Shown here: positions 30,682-40,856 of the stretch, piece after piece
Position numbering within the stretch: the first letter of the stretch is position 1
Layout: each line of letters opens with the position of its first letter
From: Pachysolen tannophilus NRRL Y-2460
Taxonomy: Eukaryota > Ascomycota > Pichiomycetes > Alaninales > Pachysolenaceae
Assembly: GCA_001661245.1 (NCBI GenBank)
Contig: KV454013.1
Span: 1,688,700-1,743,660 of the forward strand
Direction of reading: 5' to 3'
DNA length: 54,961 nt
The notes under the pieces: generated by a model
What the model was told of the DNA's origin: nothing
Databases searched by the model: none
What the model saw: the letters and a program-made list of their open reading frames with translations, nothing else
Translations under genes and position numbers: made by a program

Positions 30682-32376
30682 TCAAGATTCCAAGATTTCA
30701 TCTTCATCTTCATTAGCAGAGTTATCAGCAAATGCGTTTTCTGCTACTTTGTATAAAGTCATCTTTGGAGAATTTGGATCTTTCAACACGAGGAACTTAC
30801 CGTAATCATCCTGGCTATAATTGAGGATCATGTCTATAATTGATCTAACAATACCCCAACCATTGTTTATTGACAAGTTCATTTGGAGAGCTAAATCGGT
30901 TGGTTTATATTGAGTAACACCTAAGACCGAATGTTTACTATTATCTTTAACATTTGCTCTAGCGACGAATCCAATTTTCATTGCATCGATACCTGCCAAG
31001 ATAGATTCAATGGACCATTTTGATATCTTGTTGTTATTTTTTTTCATTTCAGCAGCCATAATAGCACCTCTTTGTTGAGTTAATTTTTGTTTCCAATCTA
31101 ATGAACCTGGTAAATATTGGTTCAAAGCATGAATTGATAAAAATTGTGGTGCATTTGTACTTTCTTTTGTATAAGAATCTATTTCTGTTCTAATAACAAT
31201 TGGATATGGTTCCTCTTCTGCATTTGCAGATGGTAAGACAAATTTTCTATAACGGTAACCTCTTTGTAAAAGTGGTTCATTTTCATCTACTTCATCATCA
31301 TTTACAAATGGATTTTCTTTATGTTCAAATTTATATTTTGGAGCATTATTTTCTAAAATTGAAGCAGTAACAAAATTTTGATTAATATATGTTGCTTCTA
31401 ATGATAAGTTATTAGCATTATTGATATCTGAATCATGACTATCAGAAGGAGCAGCATTTGAATTTTCATCAACAGAAATTCTATCTAATATGGAACCATC
31501 ACGTTTATCAATGAAAATTTTGTCCTTATTTTTAACAATTACAATATCCCATGAATAAACTGATCTTGAAGCACACATTAATTGAGAAATTACACTATCT
31601 GTAGAATAAATTGTCAATTCTGTTTGATTTTCAGAAAGTTGTTGTATAACAGGATCATCTGATGCAGTTGGATTATAGAAAACTCTATCCAATACTGGTA
31701 AACTATTTTGTGAACCATTTAATCTTTCAAATTTCTTATCATAAGGACAAGCAGAACCATATGTAACTACATCTTCACCTGAAACAACATCCAAATTTAA
31801 CTTGGCCAATTTGTTAAATTCAATTTCAGAAATAACTTGCCAATCAGGTAAAACTTTAACAGAAGATTCTCTTTTCCTATCATCATTTTTATTATTCCAA
31901 TTATTATGATAAGGTTGACGACGACGATTAGCTGCAAACGCATTTGGCTTGTTGTTATTAGCATTGAAATGCATCTTCTTATTACCAGAAGAAGCTAATT
32001 TATTAGCTAAAGTATTTGGTCTTTGTTTATTTGAAGATCTTCCTCTTAAAACAGTTGTAGTCTTTGATGGTGCATTTTTATCAACAACTGAAAATTCTCC
32101 ATCATCCTCAACCTCAGCAGCAAACGACGAAGCAGCAGAAACACCATAAGCATGGTATTGATCCCTTTGCCCACGCTGGTGCATCTGTTTTGACTTTTCC
32201 TTCTCTCTAGATTGATCAGTATTCCAATCAGCTGCTTTACCTAATTTATCACCTTTACTAAAAGGCGCATATGGAATATCATTAAATCTCAACGACTCAG
32301 GAACCTCTTTAGGTGGTCCCCACGTTGATGTCGTTGAAGCTAACGAGTTAAACAAAAATGGTAATTCAGTCGACAT
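30682..32376 (-). CDS. Translation initiation factor eIF3 subunit d
   Basis: A 564-residue eIF3d (Moe1 in fission yeast). In other eukaryotes eIF3d joins the non-core part of eIF3, contacts the mRNA exit channel of the 40S ribosome and can bind the mRNA cap. The family is clear throughout: WGPPKEVPESLRFNDIPY and PFSKGDKLGKAADW at the N-terminus, a basic RGG-poor linker (about 100-165) with Asn/Lys/Arg runs, LPDWQVISEIEF, the MCASRSVYSWDIV block, LEATYINQNF, ENPFVNDDE, RYRKF, LDWKQKLTQQRGAIMAAE, KIGFVARANVKDNSKHSVLG and NNGWGIVRSIIDM, and an acidic tail. ATG at 32376. S. cerevisiae lacks this gene. I find no in-frame CTG although the triplet occurs many times out of frame. Confidence 0.94.
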   Translation of the reverse strand: MSTELPFLFNSLASTTSTWGPPKEVPESLRFNDIPYAPFSKGDKLGKAADWNTDQSREKEKSKQMHQRGQRDQYHAYGVSAASSFAAEVEDDGEFSVVDKNAPSKTTTVLRGRSSNKQRPNTLANKLASSGNKKMHFNANNNKPNAFAANRRRQPYHNNWNNKNDDRKRESSVKVLPDWQVISEIEFNKLAKLNLDVVSGEDVVTYGSACPYDKKFERLNGSQNSLPVLDRVFYNPTASDDPVIQQLSENQTELTIYSTDSVISQLMCASRSVYSWDIVIVKNKDKIFIDKRDGSILDRISVDENSNAAPSDSHDSDINNANNLSLEATYINQNFVTASILENNAPKYKFEHKENPFVNDDEVDENEPLLQRGYRYRKFVLPSANAEEEPYPIVIRTEIDSYTKESTNAPQFLSIHALNQYLPGSLDWKQKLTQQRGAIMAAEMKKNNNKISKWSIESILAGIDAMKIGFVARANVKDNSKHSVLGVTQYKPTDLALQMNLSINNGWGIVRSIIDMILNYSQDDYGKFLVLKDPNSPKMTLYKVAENAFADNSANEDEDEILES

Positions 32377-32619
32377 AATCTATCTAGTTAAAGAAATGTT
32401 ATCTCTTGATTCAAAGTAATAAATACTTTTATAATAATATATATCTATGGATTTTCTTTGAAAAAAATTTCAGTAAAAAAAAAAAACATGAAAAAAAAAA
32501 AAAAATTGTCAAAATAATATTAGTCGTTCTACAAGTATCAAAAGTACAAAAAAGGAAACAATAATATACATGGTAATAATAATATACAGAAATACAAAAA
32601 GCAAAGTTTCACAAGTTTC

Positions 32620-35600
32620 TCAAGTCAGTGGATGAGTTTTGTTTGACAGAGTTGAAGTTGAAGGGAGGTTGAAAAGTCTGGGTATTTTGGAAGCTGGGCG
32701 AGTTAATGAAGGTGGTGATGGCTTCACCAAGTTGGTTCGTTCCAGCTCGAATGATAAGTAGTTTTCTTCATTAGAATCCACAAAAGTACTTGAACTGCTT
32801 CTAGTATTTGAATAATTTTGTTTATTTCTATTAATGATATCACGATTGGTATTGTTTTGTTCGATATCATGTTTATCTGAGGATCTGGTTTCGTGGCCAG
32901 CAAGATTGAGATTTGGTATTTCGTTTAAATAAAGCAGCATTCGTTGCCTTAGATCGGGGATTGGAGAAACTTTTGGTGAATCAATGTTTTCAAAAAATTT
33001 TCTATTGTTGTTATTTTTAGTTTGAGTGTTCTGTTCCAGCTTGGTTTTAAAATCATCTTCCTGAGGTGGATAATTCACAGGCTGAAATCGTTGTTTCTTG
33101 GATGAAAATAAAGTTTTAAGTAATTGAGGGTCGGGTTTAGTATTATTAATAGGGGAAGACGTTGAAGCCATATTAACAGAAATTATATTAGTATTCCCAT
33201 ATAACGTTTCTTCATGATTTGATTCAACTTCTTGTGATTTATCAGAATGATTATTTTGAGTTTGAAAACTCCTTGATCCCTTTCCAATTACGTCTTTATC
33301 AATTTTTGATAAAAATGATGGTTGTGGTGGTATTGATATGGGAATATCTTCACTCTTGGGATTAAAATCATCAAATGTGTTATTCGTGCTAGAGTACAAA
33401 TTTTCACCACCAATAACTTTGGCAAAATTATTGTTATTATCAATAGTTATCTTTTTAGCAGATGGAGTAGGTGATTTATTTTTAACACCATAAAATCTTT
33501 TCTTTAAAGCATCAATTTGACTTCTTTTATAACTTTGACTATCCACATTGATATTTGGATTGATTCTAATACTCCTGGGAGTTCTCATTGAAGATCTTGG
33601 AGTTTTGAAAAAAGAAGGTCGTTCTGTGAATGAACTGTCCTTTGATGGTGATAAGAATTCTGTTGAACCATTACGTTGTTCATCGTTAAGCAATAATGGA
33701 GTTGAGGAGATCATTTGTGGCTGAAAATCCAATTTTCTTGAATTCTTTCTGTTTAAAGGAGAAGTATAGTTTTCATTGTCATTAAAAGAAATCTCGGTAT
33801 TAATATTCTTGTCATGTTTTTCTAAGGTAAAATCTTTCCAAATAGTTAAAAAATTCTTCAAAATGGTTACTTCTAATTTTTTTTTGAATTCAAGTGACAA
33901 ATTTTCATTATTCTTAATCTTCAAGTATTTTAATGATATTTTCTTGAAAAAAGAGTTCAAACGATTCAAGTTTCCATAATAAATTCTTTCATTACAAAGT
34001 TGATTCAAATATTGAATCTCGTTGAACCTATCGATTAAAATATTTAAATAATTTGTGAGTAAAAGCTCTTCATTGAACTTTTTAGCTTTGACTTTGTTTT
34101 CTTCTATCTTCTTATATTTATTCAACCATTGATAAAAGACAGGAGTGACAAAATTCTCTTGAGATGATAATTCATAATTATGTTGCAATAATTGTTTTTT
34201 TTCAAACAATTCAATAGTTTTATCTTCCCATATTGTTAAAAAAGATTTTAAGATAATAAGTTTTCTTCTTTGTTCAAATTCACCGAGAGATTTAATTTCC
34301 AAATCTTTTAGATTTTCAGACCTTTTTATTTTTCTATTTGAATCTTTCTGAACCCATAACTTGAATATATTGTATTTCAAATTTTCATTCCTGGAAAATT
34401 GAAATAAAGAAGACCTTGTTTCCAATTTCCAGAGTCTTAAAAAAAATGAAAGTAAACCATAATTTCTTCTTTTCTCAAATCTTTTCAAATTTAGTTGAAT
34501 TTGCAAAACTTTAAAATAGTGCTCCAATAACCTTTCTCTTGCAAAACAGTCTGCCATAAACTTGTTTTCTTTGATAATAACCAAATTTAAAAAATAGCGT
34601 CTTAGTATCTTTTTATTTAAAGTAGAGGAAAACTTCTTCCGCAATTTTTGTTCCAGATATCTTTGATTCCAGTATTGAAAAAACAGATTCTTGCGAATCA
34701 ACTCAATTTTTCTAAAAGTCTCCGATTCAAGTTTTTTCAAATCCGACAGGGCCTTCCAGCGAGCGAAAAAAGTATGTTTCACCCTTTGTAAGTAGATCAG
34801 TTCACGATTTCTCAATATGAGTGTTCTCTCATCATATTTTAAAAGAAGTTTCTCAAAAAATAACTTTTTTTTAGAGTTTTCCAAAATTTTGATTTTAGAA
34901 TTCAAAGTTTGTACACTTTCAAATTTCAGTATGAACTTCTGGATATAGTTAATTTTTTGAAACTTACAAAATTTATCATATTGCAAATCTAATTCGCAAT
35001 TATACTTATTGAACTTAGAAACCCATAAAACTAAGAATTTACTTTGAACAATTTCACTCGAAACAAGGTCAAGACTTTGATATATCCTGAAATGATTCAG
35101 CCATTTCTCATAAAATAATTTCGAGTCATATAATGTTTTATAATTATCTGCTTGTGATTCTAGAAATTTTAATTTTGACAATTTTTTATTCCACAAATTA
35201 AAAATTTTTCTTGTTAAGATGACTTTATTGTACAAAGCCAAAAATTCCTTTTCTTCTTCTTTCAAACCTAAAGCATCGAACCATATCTTCAAGAATTTCC
35301 TTTTTAATTTTTTGTCTTTGGTGTATTTGAATAAAGCTTCTCTATGCACTGTAGTGGTTTGGATGATCTTAGGATCTTTATTAAAAATAGGTTCTCCCAC
35401 CATCACTTTGCACAAGTTATGTAATTCTAAGTCCCAGCATTTATGTGTTATAGTTTCATTTTCATATTTTAAAACATTTTTTTTAACATTATTATAATAT
35501 ACATCATTGATTAGGGTATTAATATTGCCATCATGCAATAATATATCAACATAACATTTGAAGATTTCTGGAAATTTAAATTCATAATAATCTGGATCCA

Positions 35601-36843
35601 CTATATTTGAGGTATCATCATAAAGGGGTCTTTCATGTAATTCGTAATTTTTAAATGCATTTACTATTTTTTTCAACAAGGTTAACAATTTTTCTATTTC
35701 TTTTAAAGAATCTATATTTTTAACAAGATGTGGGCGATATTCATTTTCTTCATAATCTCTTTTTATGATTTTAGAATTTTTGATTAATTTTGAGGTGTGT
35801 ATTTGATCTTTTATGGGATGAGGGACTGATTTGGAGGTTTTCTTAGTTTTCTTGTATTCCTCAAGCATAATCTCTAATTCATTGAAAATAGGGTTTTTAT
35901 TAAAATATGTTTTAATTGTTTTACCCAACTGAGATGAATTTTCATCAACAAATACACATGTAATATTTATTATAGAATTGTTAAAGTTCAACATTAAATC
36001 ATTATTGAAAAAATAACGGATACGAATGAAAACTTTGTACATTTGAAGTGTAATATTTGAAATTTTCCATATTTTATCTTTGAGTATAGCGTTATCATCT
36101 TCATTTGTAGATTCAGTGAGGACTCGCAATAACATATTTTCATAGCATCTTTGGAAAAAAGGATCATTTGACTGAAGATTTAAAGGCTCCAATTGATTGT
36201 TTTCAATACTAAATTCTGTTGTCGGATCATGATTAGTTGTATTACTATCTGTTAAAAATTTATCAAATATTTTCTTGATCTTCAAATTGTAATTATATTC
36301 GTATATGAATGAATCAAATATTAGTTTAACAAGCTCAGATTCGACAGAATTACAATCTTTCTCAAGAAGTGATATAAATTTTCCAATCTCTTCAAGCAAT
36401 ATTATCAGGAAACAGTCATTAACGTTTTTTGATGAGTTTTTTTTCAAATTCTCATTACAACAATTTTTCAATTTATCAAAATTTAATTGATTTACTGAAT
36501 TTTTCGAATTAGCATTTAGTGAAACTTTTTTCATTGCATCTGAAATTGTCATTACTGGTTCCTGATCATTCTTATTCAAAGTATATTTAAAAATTCTCCT
36601 ATTTGAAATTTGTTTATTATTAATAATTAATTCTCCAATTGAAATATCATCTAGTATTGGCGGTACATTTAAAAATTGTTTCCAGTTAGCCCTTATTACT
36701 GATAACCTATGATTGATGATTGCATAAACCTCTGTTTCCGTATAATTTGAATAATCAACATACAAGTTTATAATAGACGCTACTAACTGGTTCAAAGACA
36801 GCTCTGTATGTTTTGCTTGTCCTGTTGGCAGTTTGTCGTCCAT
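32620..36843 (-). CDS. SFI1: Sfi1-like centrin-binding spindle-pole-body half-bridge protein
   Basis: A 1407-residue protein. Sfi1 forms long helices coated by centrin (Cdc31) along the half-bridge and controls spindle-pole-body duplication. The middle (about 520-1040) carries roughly a dozen degenerate helical repeats with the Sfi1 pattern of an aromatic pair and Trp before basic residues: FLKIWFDAL, FYEKWLNHF, FLVLWVSKF, FFARWKALS, FFQYWNQRY, IFKLWVQK, VFYQWLNKY, FLTIWKDF. Residues before ~500 are helical but not recognisable. The C-terminal third is Ser/Pro/Asn-rich with several SP/TP sites (FFKTPRSSMRTPRS), as expected for Cdk/Cdc5/Cdc14-regulated Sfi1. It is longer than S. cerevisiae Sfi1 (946 residues). 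ATG at 36843. Confidence 0.85.
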   Translation of the reverse strand: MDDKLPTGQAKHTELSLNQLVASIINLYVDYSNYTETEVYAIINHRLSVIRANWKQFLNVPPILDDISIGELIINNKQISNRRIFKYTLNKNDQEPVMTISDAMKKVSLNANSKNSVNQLNFDKLKNCCNENLKKNSSKNVNDCFLIILLEEIGKFISLLEKDCNSVESELVKLIFDSFIYEYNYNLKIKKIFDKFLTDSNTTNHDPTTEFSIENNQLEPLNLQSNDPFFQRCYENMLLRVLTESTNEDDNAILKDKIWKISNITLQMYKVFIRIRYFFNNDLMLNFNNSIINITCVFVDENSSQLGKTIKTYFNKNPIFNELEIMLEEYKKTKKTSKSVPHPIKDQIHTSKLIKNSKIIKRDYEENEYRPHLVKNIDSLKEIEKLLTLLKKIVNAFKNYELHERPLYDDTSNIVDPDYYEFKFPEIFKCYVDILLHDGNINTLINDVYYNNVKKNVLKYENETITHKCWDLELHNLCKVMVGEPIFNKDPKIIQTTTVHREALFKYTKDKKLKRKFLKIWFDALGLKEEEKEFLALYNKVILTRKIFNLWNKKLSKLKFLESQADNYKTLYDSKLFYEKWLNHFRIYQSLDLVSSEIVQSKFLVLWVSKFNKYNCELDLQYDKFCKFQKINYIQKFILKFESVQTLNSKIKILENSKKKLFFEKLLLKYDERTLILRNRELIYLQRVKHTFFARWKALSDLKKLESETFRKIELIRKNLFFQYWNQRYLEQKLRKKFSSTLNKKILRRYFLNLVIIKENKFMADCFARERLLEHYFKVLQIQLNLKRFEKRRNYGLLSFFLRLWKLETRSSLFQFSRNENLKYNIFKLWVQKDSNRKIKRSENLKDLEIKSLGEFEQRRKLIILKSFLTIWEDKTIELFEKKQLLQHNYELSSQENFVTPVFYQWLNKYKKIEENKVKAKKFNEELLLTNYLNILIDRFNEIQYLNQLCNERIYYGNLNRLNSFFKKISLKYLKIKNNENLSLEFKKKLEVTILKNFLTIWKDFTLEKHDKNINTEISFNDNENYTSPLNRKNSRKLDFQPQMISSTPLLLNDEQRNGSTEFLSPSKDSSFTERPSFFKTPRSSMRTPRSIRINPNINVDSQSYKRSQIDALKKRFYGVKNKSPTPSAKKITIDNNNNFAKVIGGENLYSSTNNTFDDFNPKSEDIPISIPPQPSFLSKIDKDVIGKGSRSFQTQNNHSDKSQEVESNHEETLYGNTNIISVNMASTSSPINNTKPDPQLLKTLFSSKKQRFQPVNYPPQEDDFKTKLEQNTQTKNNNNRKFFENIDSPKVSPIPDLRQRMLLYLNEIPNLNLAGHETRSSDKHDIEQNNTNRDIINRNKQNYSNTRSSSSTFVDSNEENYLSFELERTNLVKPSPPSLTRPASKIPRLFNLPSTSTLSNKTHPLT

Positions 36844-38283
36844 TTCTTTTCATATAGATAAACATATATACATATATATATACATATATTGTTTAAATAA
36901 ATAAAAAAAATAAAAAAAAACAAAAATATAGTGGGCGCTTTATAAAAATAATCCAGTCTCAATCACTTTCACACTAACGCTCTGACTCTCATTTACTGTA
37001 TTCTAATGTTGTTTTCAACTTTATTACTTCTTTAACATTTAAAACACATAAATTCATTAAATCAAAACTAAAATTATTATATAGAGATAAAAACTCAAAC
37101 AAACGCGTACAAGACTTTGTGATCTTCCTAATTGGGAAGAACTGTGTTTCAGACACACGACCACGACCACATAAAATGAAGTTAATAGAAAGATAGAAAA
37201 ATATATTTAATAACAAAGGATATTAGAGTTGATTATGGTTCAAGTAAATGCTGATAGATGGACAATGTAAGATATAAGTATACCCGTATCTTTCTTTTCG
37301 TTATTGAGAATAAGATTAAAACAGGATAAGGGAAAAAAAAAGGCAGTTGTATATTTGAGGAAATGGAAGTACGGTGCAAGTTTTAAAAGTAGAAGAGCAT
37401 GATTTACATAGTTAACTATTGCAAAAAGATATTGCTCTGCTTACTGGTTTCAACCACAAATTCCCAGAATTAGCATATAGTAAAACTAAGGCTACAATTT
37501 TCTAGAGTCCAAATACGAAAAAAAAAAAAAAAAAAAAAAGAATAAAACTAAAAAAATAAAATAAAAGGCAGTAAGTACAAGTATAATACGTACGTAACCG
37601 CCAATACCAAATTTAATATAATGATACGATATGACCCTCCCTGCTTCAATTCCTTCACGTAGAAACGTAGAAAGGGTCAGAACATCTCATTTATAGCGAC
37701 TGTAAAAATTAATTGTGTAACAAGAAAAGTTTTGCGCCAATCGCCATTACCCACTCAAACCCATTTTCCTTCCCATAAGGAAAAGAAAATTTTTCTTCAT
37801 ATAGAAATTCCTTCCAAATCTAATCTTGTCTCAAGCCTGTGAAGGCGAAACAAAACCAGCTTGAAATACGGAATAAAAAAAAGAAGAAGGGAAAAGTCAT
37901 AATATGGAGTACGCGAGATTTCATCATGTAAATAAAACTTGGAAGGTCATATAAGGAGAAAAAAAAAAAAAAAAAAAAAGAAAAAAGAAAAAGACTTAAA
38001 TGAGTTATTGATGCTTCTTCTTTCTTGTATTTATACTTTTTTACGAAAAATACCCAAAAAAAAAAAACAAAAAAAATTTTTTCAAGAAGGATTATTGACA
38101 CGGTGCAGAGAGGTTGCAGTCTGTCATCAAATTTTTTTTCTTTTCTGTATGGATAAATTTTGCAAAGGTGAAGAAGAACAAGAAGAACAAGAAGAAGAAG
38201 TGATAGGTTTAAATTAGATTAGTTTTTAGTAAAAGTTGGTATTTTTTTCCAGTGAATTTGAGGAGTTGAATTTGTGGTCTAGT
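36844..38283. other. Divergent SFI1 / NOC4 intergenic region
   Basis: A 1.44-kb region between two divergently transcribed genes. It contains A-runs (37519-37539, 37958-37980), GTACGTAACC near 37589-37598, a run of AAG/AAC triplets (38168-38200) and an A-then-T block near 38068-38083 of the type found in ribosome-biogenesis promoters. ORFs here (36989-37216, 37820-38217) are simple-sequence readings on both strands and are not called. The frame of NOC4 is open upstream of its ATG from a TTG at 38236. Confidence 0.5.
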
Positions 38284-40043
38284 ATGGTTGTGAAGAGGAA
38301 AAGTTCAAGTAAGGATAAGGTCTTGCTGAAGAAAGTTAAAGCAGATTCAAAGTTTGATGGATTATTTTCTATTGAAAAAATTAAAGAACTTTGCGATGAG
38401 TTGGATGAGTCTGCGAAATTTTTGAATAATATTGCGTTGTTATTGCAGCAATATGATTTAGTATTGCCGCAGTTGTCTGGGGCTCTGGGGAAAGAGTTGG
38501 AAGATTTTATTGTGTTGTTGAGGTTTTTAACTGTTAGTATACTTCATGTTTTTGAGAAATTAATGGTTAAAGAATTTTTCGTTATTAGCAAAGGAATAGA
38601 TGAATCCAAGCTTAAAGTTGCCAAATGGCTAAGGTTAAAATATCAATTTTTTTGTTACGATATCTTGTTGGAATTTTTTTCTTTGGATATTGAGGAACAA
38701 GATAATGATTTATTAAATTCATTTAAGATTGATGTATTAGAAATTGTAATGAGATTAATAAAACTTGAATCTACATATTTTGCACCAAATCCAAATGAAC
38801 CATATTTTAGTTTGCCCCTTTATAAGAAGTTAATAATCAAGTTGTTGACTAGTGGGAGTCATGAAGGAATTCAACAAAATGGTGTTAATGATAATTATTT
38901 GGTTTTAGAATTTTATGAACAATTTTTCCAAAAAAATTGGGATTTAAAATTTTTTTTCTTAAGTGAGACTTGTAATATATTATTTAAAGAAGAAGAAGAA
39001 AAAGAAGAAAAAGAAGAAAAGAAAAAAGTGAAAGATTTACAATTGATTTTTTCAAATTTTCTTGTAATTATGAGAAATTCGATATATAAAGATTATGAAA
39101 TTGATTCTAAACAATTTTTTGTTACAAATCCTCCATCAGTAATTTTTAAAAAAAATCAATTTAAAATTAATTTTGAAAAAACTTGGTTAAATTTTTTAAA
39201 TTTCCCATTAACAATTCAACAATATAAACAAACTTTATTAATTCTTCATAAACGTATAATTTTATTTTTCAATAATCCAACAAAATTAATGGATTTTGTT
39301 ACAGAATCTTATGAAATAGGATTTTCTAACATTATACAAAGAGATGAAGATGATGATGAAGATCATGAAGATTCAATAATAATATCGATCTTGGCTTTGA
39401 ATGGGTTATATGAATTGATGAAGAATTATAATTTGGAATATCCTCAATTTTATGAAAAATTATACAAGATATTATCAAATAAAAATTTATTACATTTAAA
39501 TTATAAATCAAGATTTTTCAGAATGTTAGATTTATTTTTATCATCTACACATTTACCAGCTCAATTAGTTGCTTCTTTTATTAAAAAATTATCCAAATTA
39601 TCATTAACTTCACCACCTTCTGGTATTGTTATAGTTATACCATTTCTTTATAACTTGTTGAAAAAACATCCATCATGTATGATAATGTTACATAATACAA
39701 ATCATGATGAATCTTATAAAGATCCTTTTATAGATACAGAAGAAGATCCTTTAAAAACTAATGCAATTGGATCTTCCTTATGGGAATTACAAACATTAAT
39801 GTCACATTATCATCCAAATGTGTTATCATTACTGAAAATTTTTGGACAACCTTTTAATAAGTATTCTTATAATTTAGAAGATTTTCTCGATTGGAGTTAC
39901 AATAATTTATTAGAAAGTGAATTACACAAGAAATTTAAAGGTGACATTTCATTAGAATTTGAAAAATTCGATAAATTACTCGAAAAAGGTAAAAATGATC
40001 ATGAAAAGTCGGAGATAAGCTATATGACCGGTTGGCAATGGTA

Positions 40044-40044
<1 letters not shown>
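38284..40044 (+). CDS. NOC4: Nucleolar complex protein Noc4 (40S ribosome assembly)
   Basis: A 586-residue CBF/NOC-family protein. Noc4 pairs with Nop14 in the small-subunit processome. Start at the ATG at 38284 (MVVKRKSSSKDK); the frame begins 16 codons earlier at a TTG, not used. The N-terminus is basic, a helical repeat body follows, then an acidic low-complexity segment of Glu/Lys (about 236-250) and a DEDDDEDHED run (about 357-366). The CBF domain ends with RMLDLFLSSTHLPAQLVASFIKKLSKLSL, split here by me only for description, then GIVIVIPFLYNLLKKHP, SSLWELQTLMSHYHPNV and YSYNLEDFLDWSY, all Noc4 hallmarks. One CTG at 39832 lies in VLSLxKIF, where I recall S. cerevisiae with Ala (TLAKI). 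Confidence 0.9.
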
Positions 40045-40082
<38 letters not shown>

Positions 40083-40385
40083 TTCGTACTATATTTTTTT
40101 TCTTTTTAATAGACATAGCTGAAAAAAATTAAAATAACCAACCATCTTTACTTTTCATTAATTTTTAAATTTATTCAAAAAAAGAAAAAAAAATCTCAAA
40201 ATAAACTATTCTTCTTAGTTTTATGGCCATCTCATTAGCTTAATTTTTTTTTTTCCTTTTTGACCTTACCATAATATCTTAAAATCAAAGAAAAAAAATA
40301 TATATATATTACTAATTTTGAAGTATTATTCATTCCTATCAATTCTTAATAGGCATTAGATAAAAAGAGGAACCGCGCAATCTTA

Positions 40386-40395
40386 CCGCTAGCGG
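40386..40395 (+). promoter_or_regulatory. CCG-N4-CGG element resembling the UAS-GABA (Uga3) site
   Basis: CCGCTAGCGG followed by AAT. The S. cerevisiae UAS-GABA consensus is AAARCCGCSGGCGGSAWT, with the same CCG-N4-CGG everted arrangement. A second element, GGCGGCAAT at 40473-40481, matches the right half of that consensus exactly. Both lie 375-470 bp before the ATG of a Uga4-like permease. Uga3-type binding is inferred. Confidence 0.5.
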
Positions 40396-40663
40396 AATTT
40401 GTTTATCAATTCTCCAAAAAATTGCTGCATTCTGCATGTAAGCGAATCACATAAGAGATTGAGAAAAGGGTCGGCGGCAATGTTTCAGAAACAGTATAAA
40501 AGCTGCATCATTTGATTGTAATGCATTAATTCTTGGTGACCCTTTGAAATTTTCTTTGGTGAACAAATATTTTTCAAGTATAAACTAAATAGATAGAGAT
40601 AGAGATCACTGATAAAAAAAAAAAAAAAAAACAAGAAAAAGAAAAAGTTCAACTTGAACTAAA

Positions 40664-40714
40664 ATGAAAATGCAGTGTATTGTCATAACCTCATCTGTTC
40701 GAGGTTATATTTAA
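40664..40714 (+). CDS. Possible regulatory upstream ORF (16 codons)
   Basis: Reads MKMQCIVITSSVRGYI then TAA, with A at -3 of its ATG. It lies 170 bp downstream of the TATAAAAG box and 140 bp upstream of the permease ATG, so it is probably in the 5' leader. Its last seven codons overlap a hairpin region: ATAACCTC (40685-40692) pairs with GAGGTTAT (40701-40708) over an 8-nt loop. GAGGTT (40701-40706) can instead pair with AACCTC (40714-40719), which straddles the stop. Translation is not proven. Confidence 0.4.
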   Translation: MKMQCIVITSSVRGYI

Positions 40715-40856
40715 ACCTCTTAGTATCTATCTTTTTTTTTTTTTCATTCGTTGTAGTAAAAAATCTCTTGGTCGAATAAATTTCAGAAATTTAAGATTAC
40801 TTGGTGATTTACTTGCACAGACTTTAAATAAAATTTGTATTTTAGTTTCTTCCAAT

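Larger units (their letters stand above)
40045..40856. promoter_or_regulatory. Promoter and leader of the UGA4-like permease
   Basis: An 812-bp region. It starts with a 30-bp (TA) run (40046-40078). Then come CCG-CTAG-CGG at 40386-40395, GGCGGCAAT at 40473-40481, a TATAAAAG box at 40495, poly-A at about 40614-40630, and a short upstream ORF with hairpins at 40664-40719. A GATAGA/GATAAA cluster lies at 40590-40617. The order of Zn-cluster site, TATA and leader fits a regulated promoter for the gene at 40857. Confidence 0.6.

Noticed and set aside
37820-38217. Overlapping ORFs on both strands before NOC4
   Set aside because: Phe-rich or Lys/Glu-rich readings of poly-A/T and AAG repeats.
40046-40078. 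(TA)n runs at several gene ends as possible origins or elements
   Set aside because: Simple AT microsatellites common throughout this genome; no further structure is visible.
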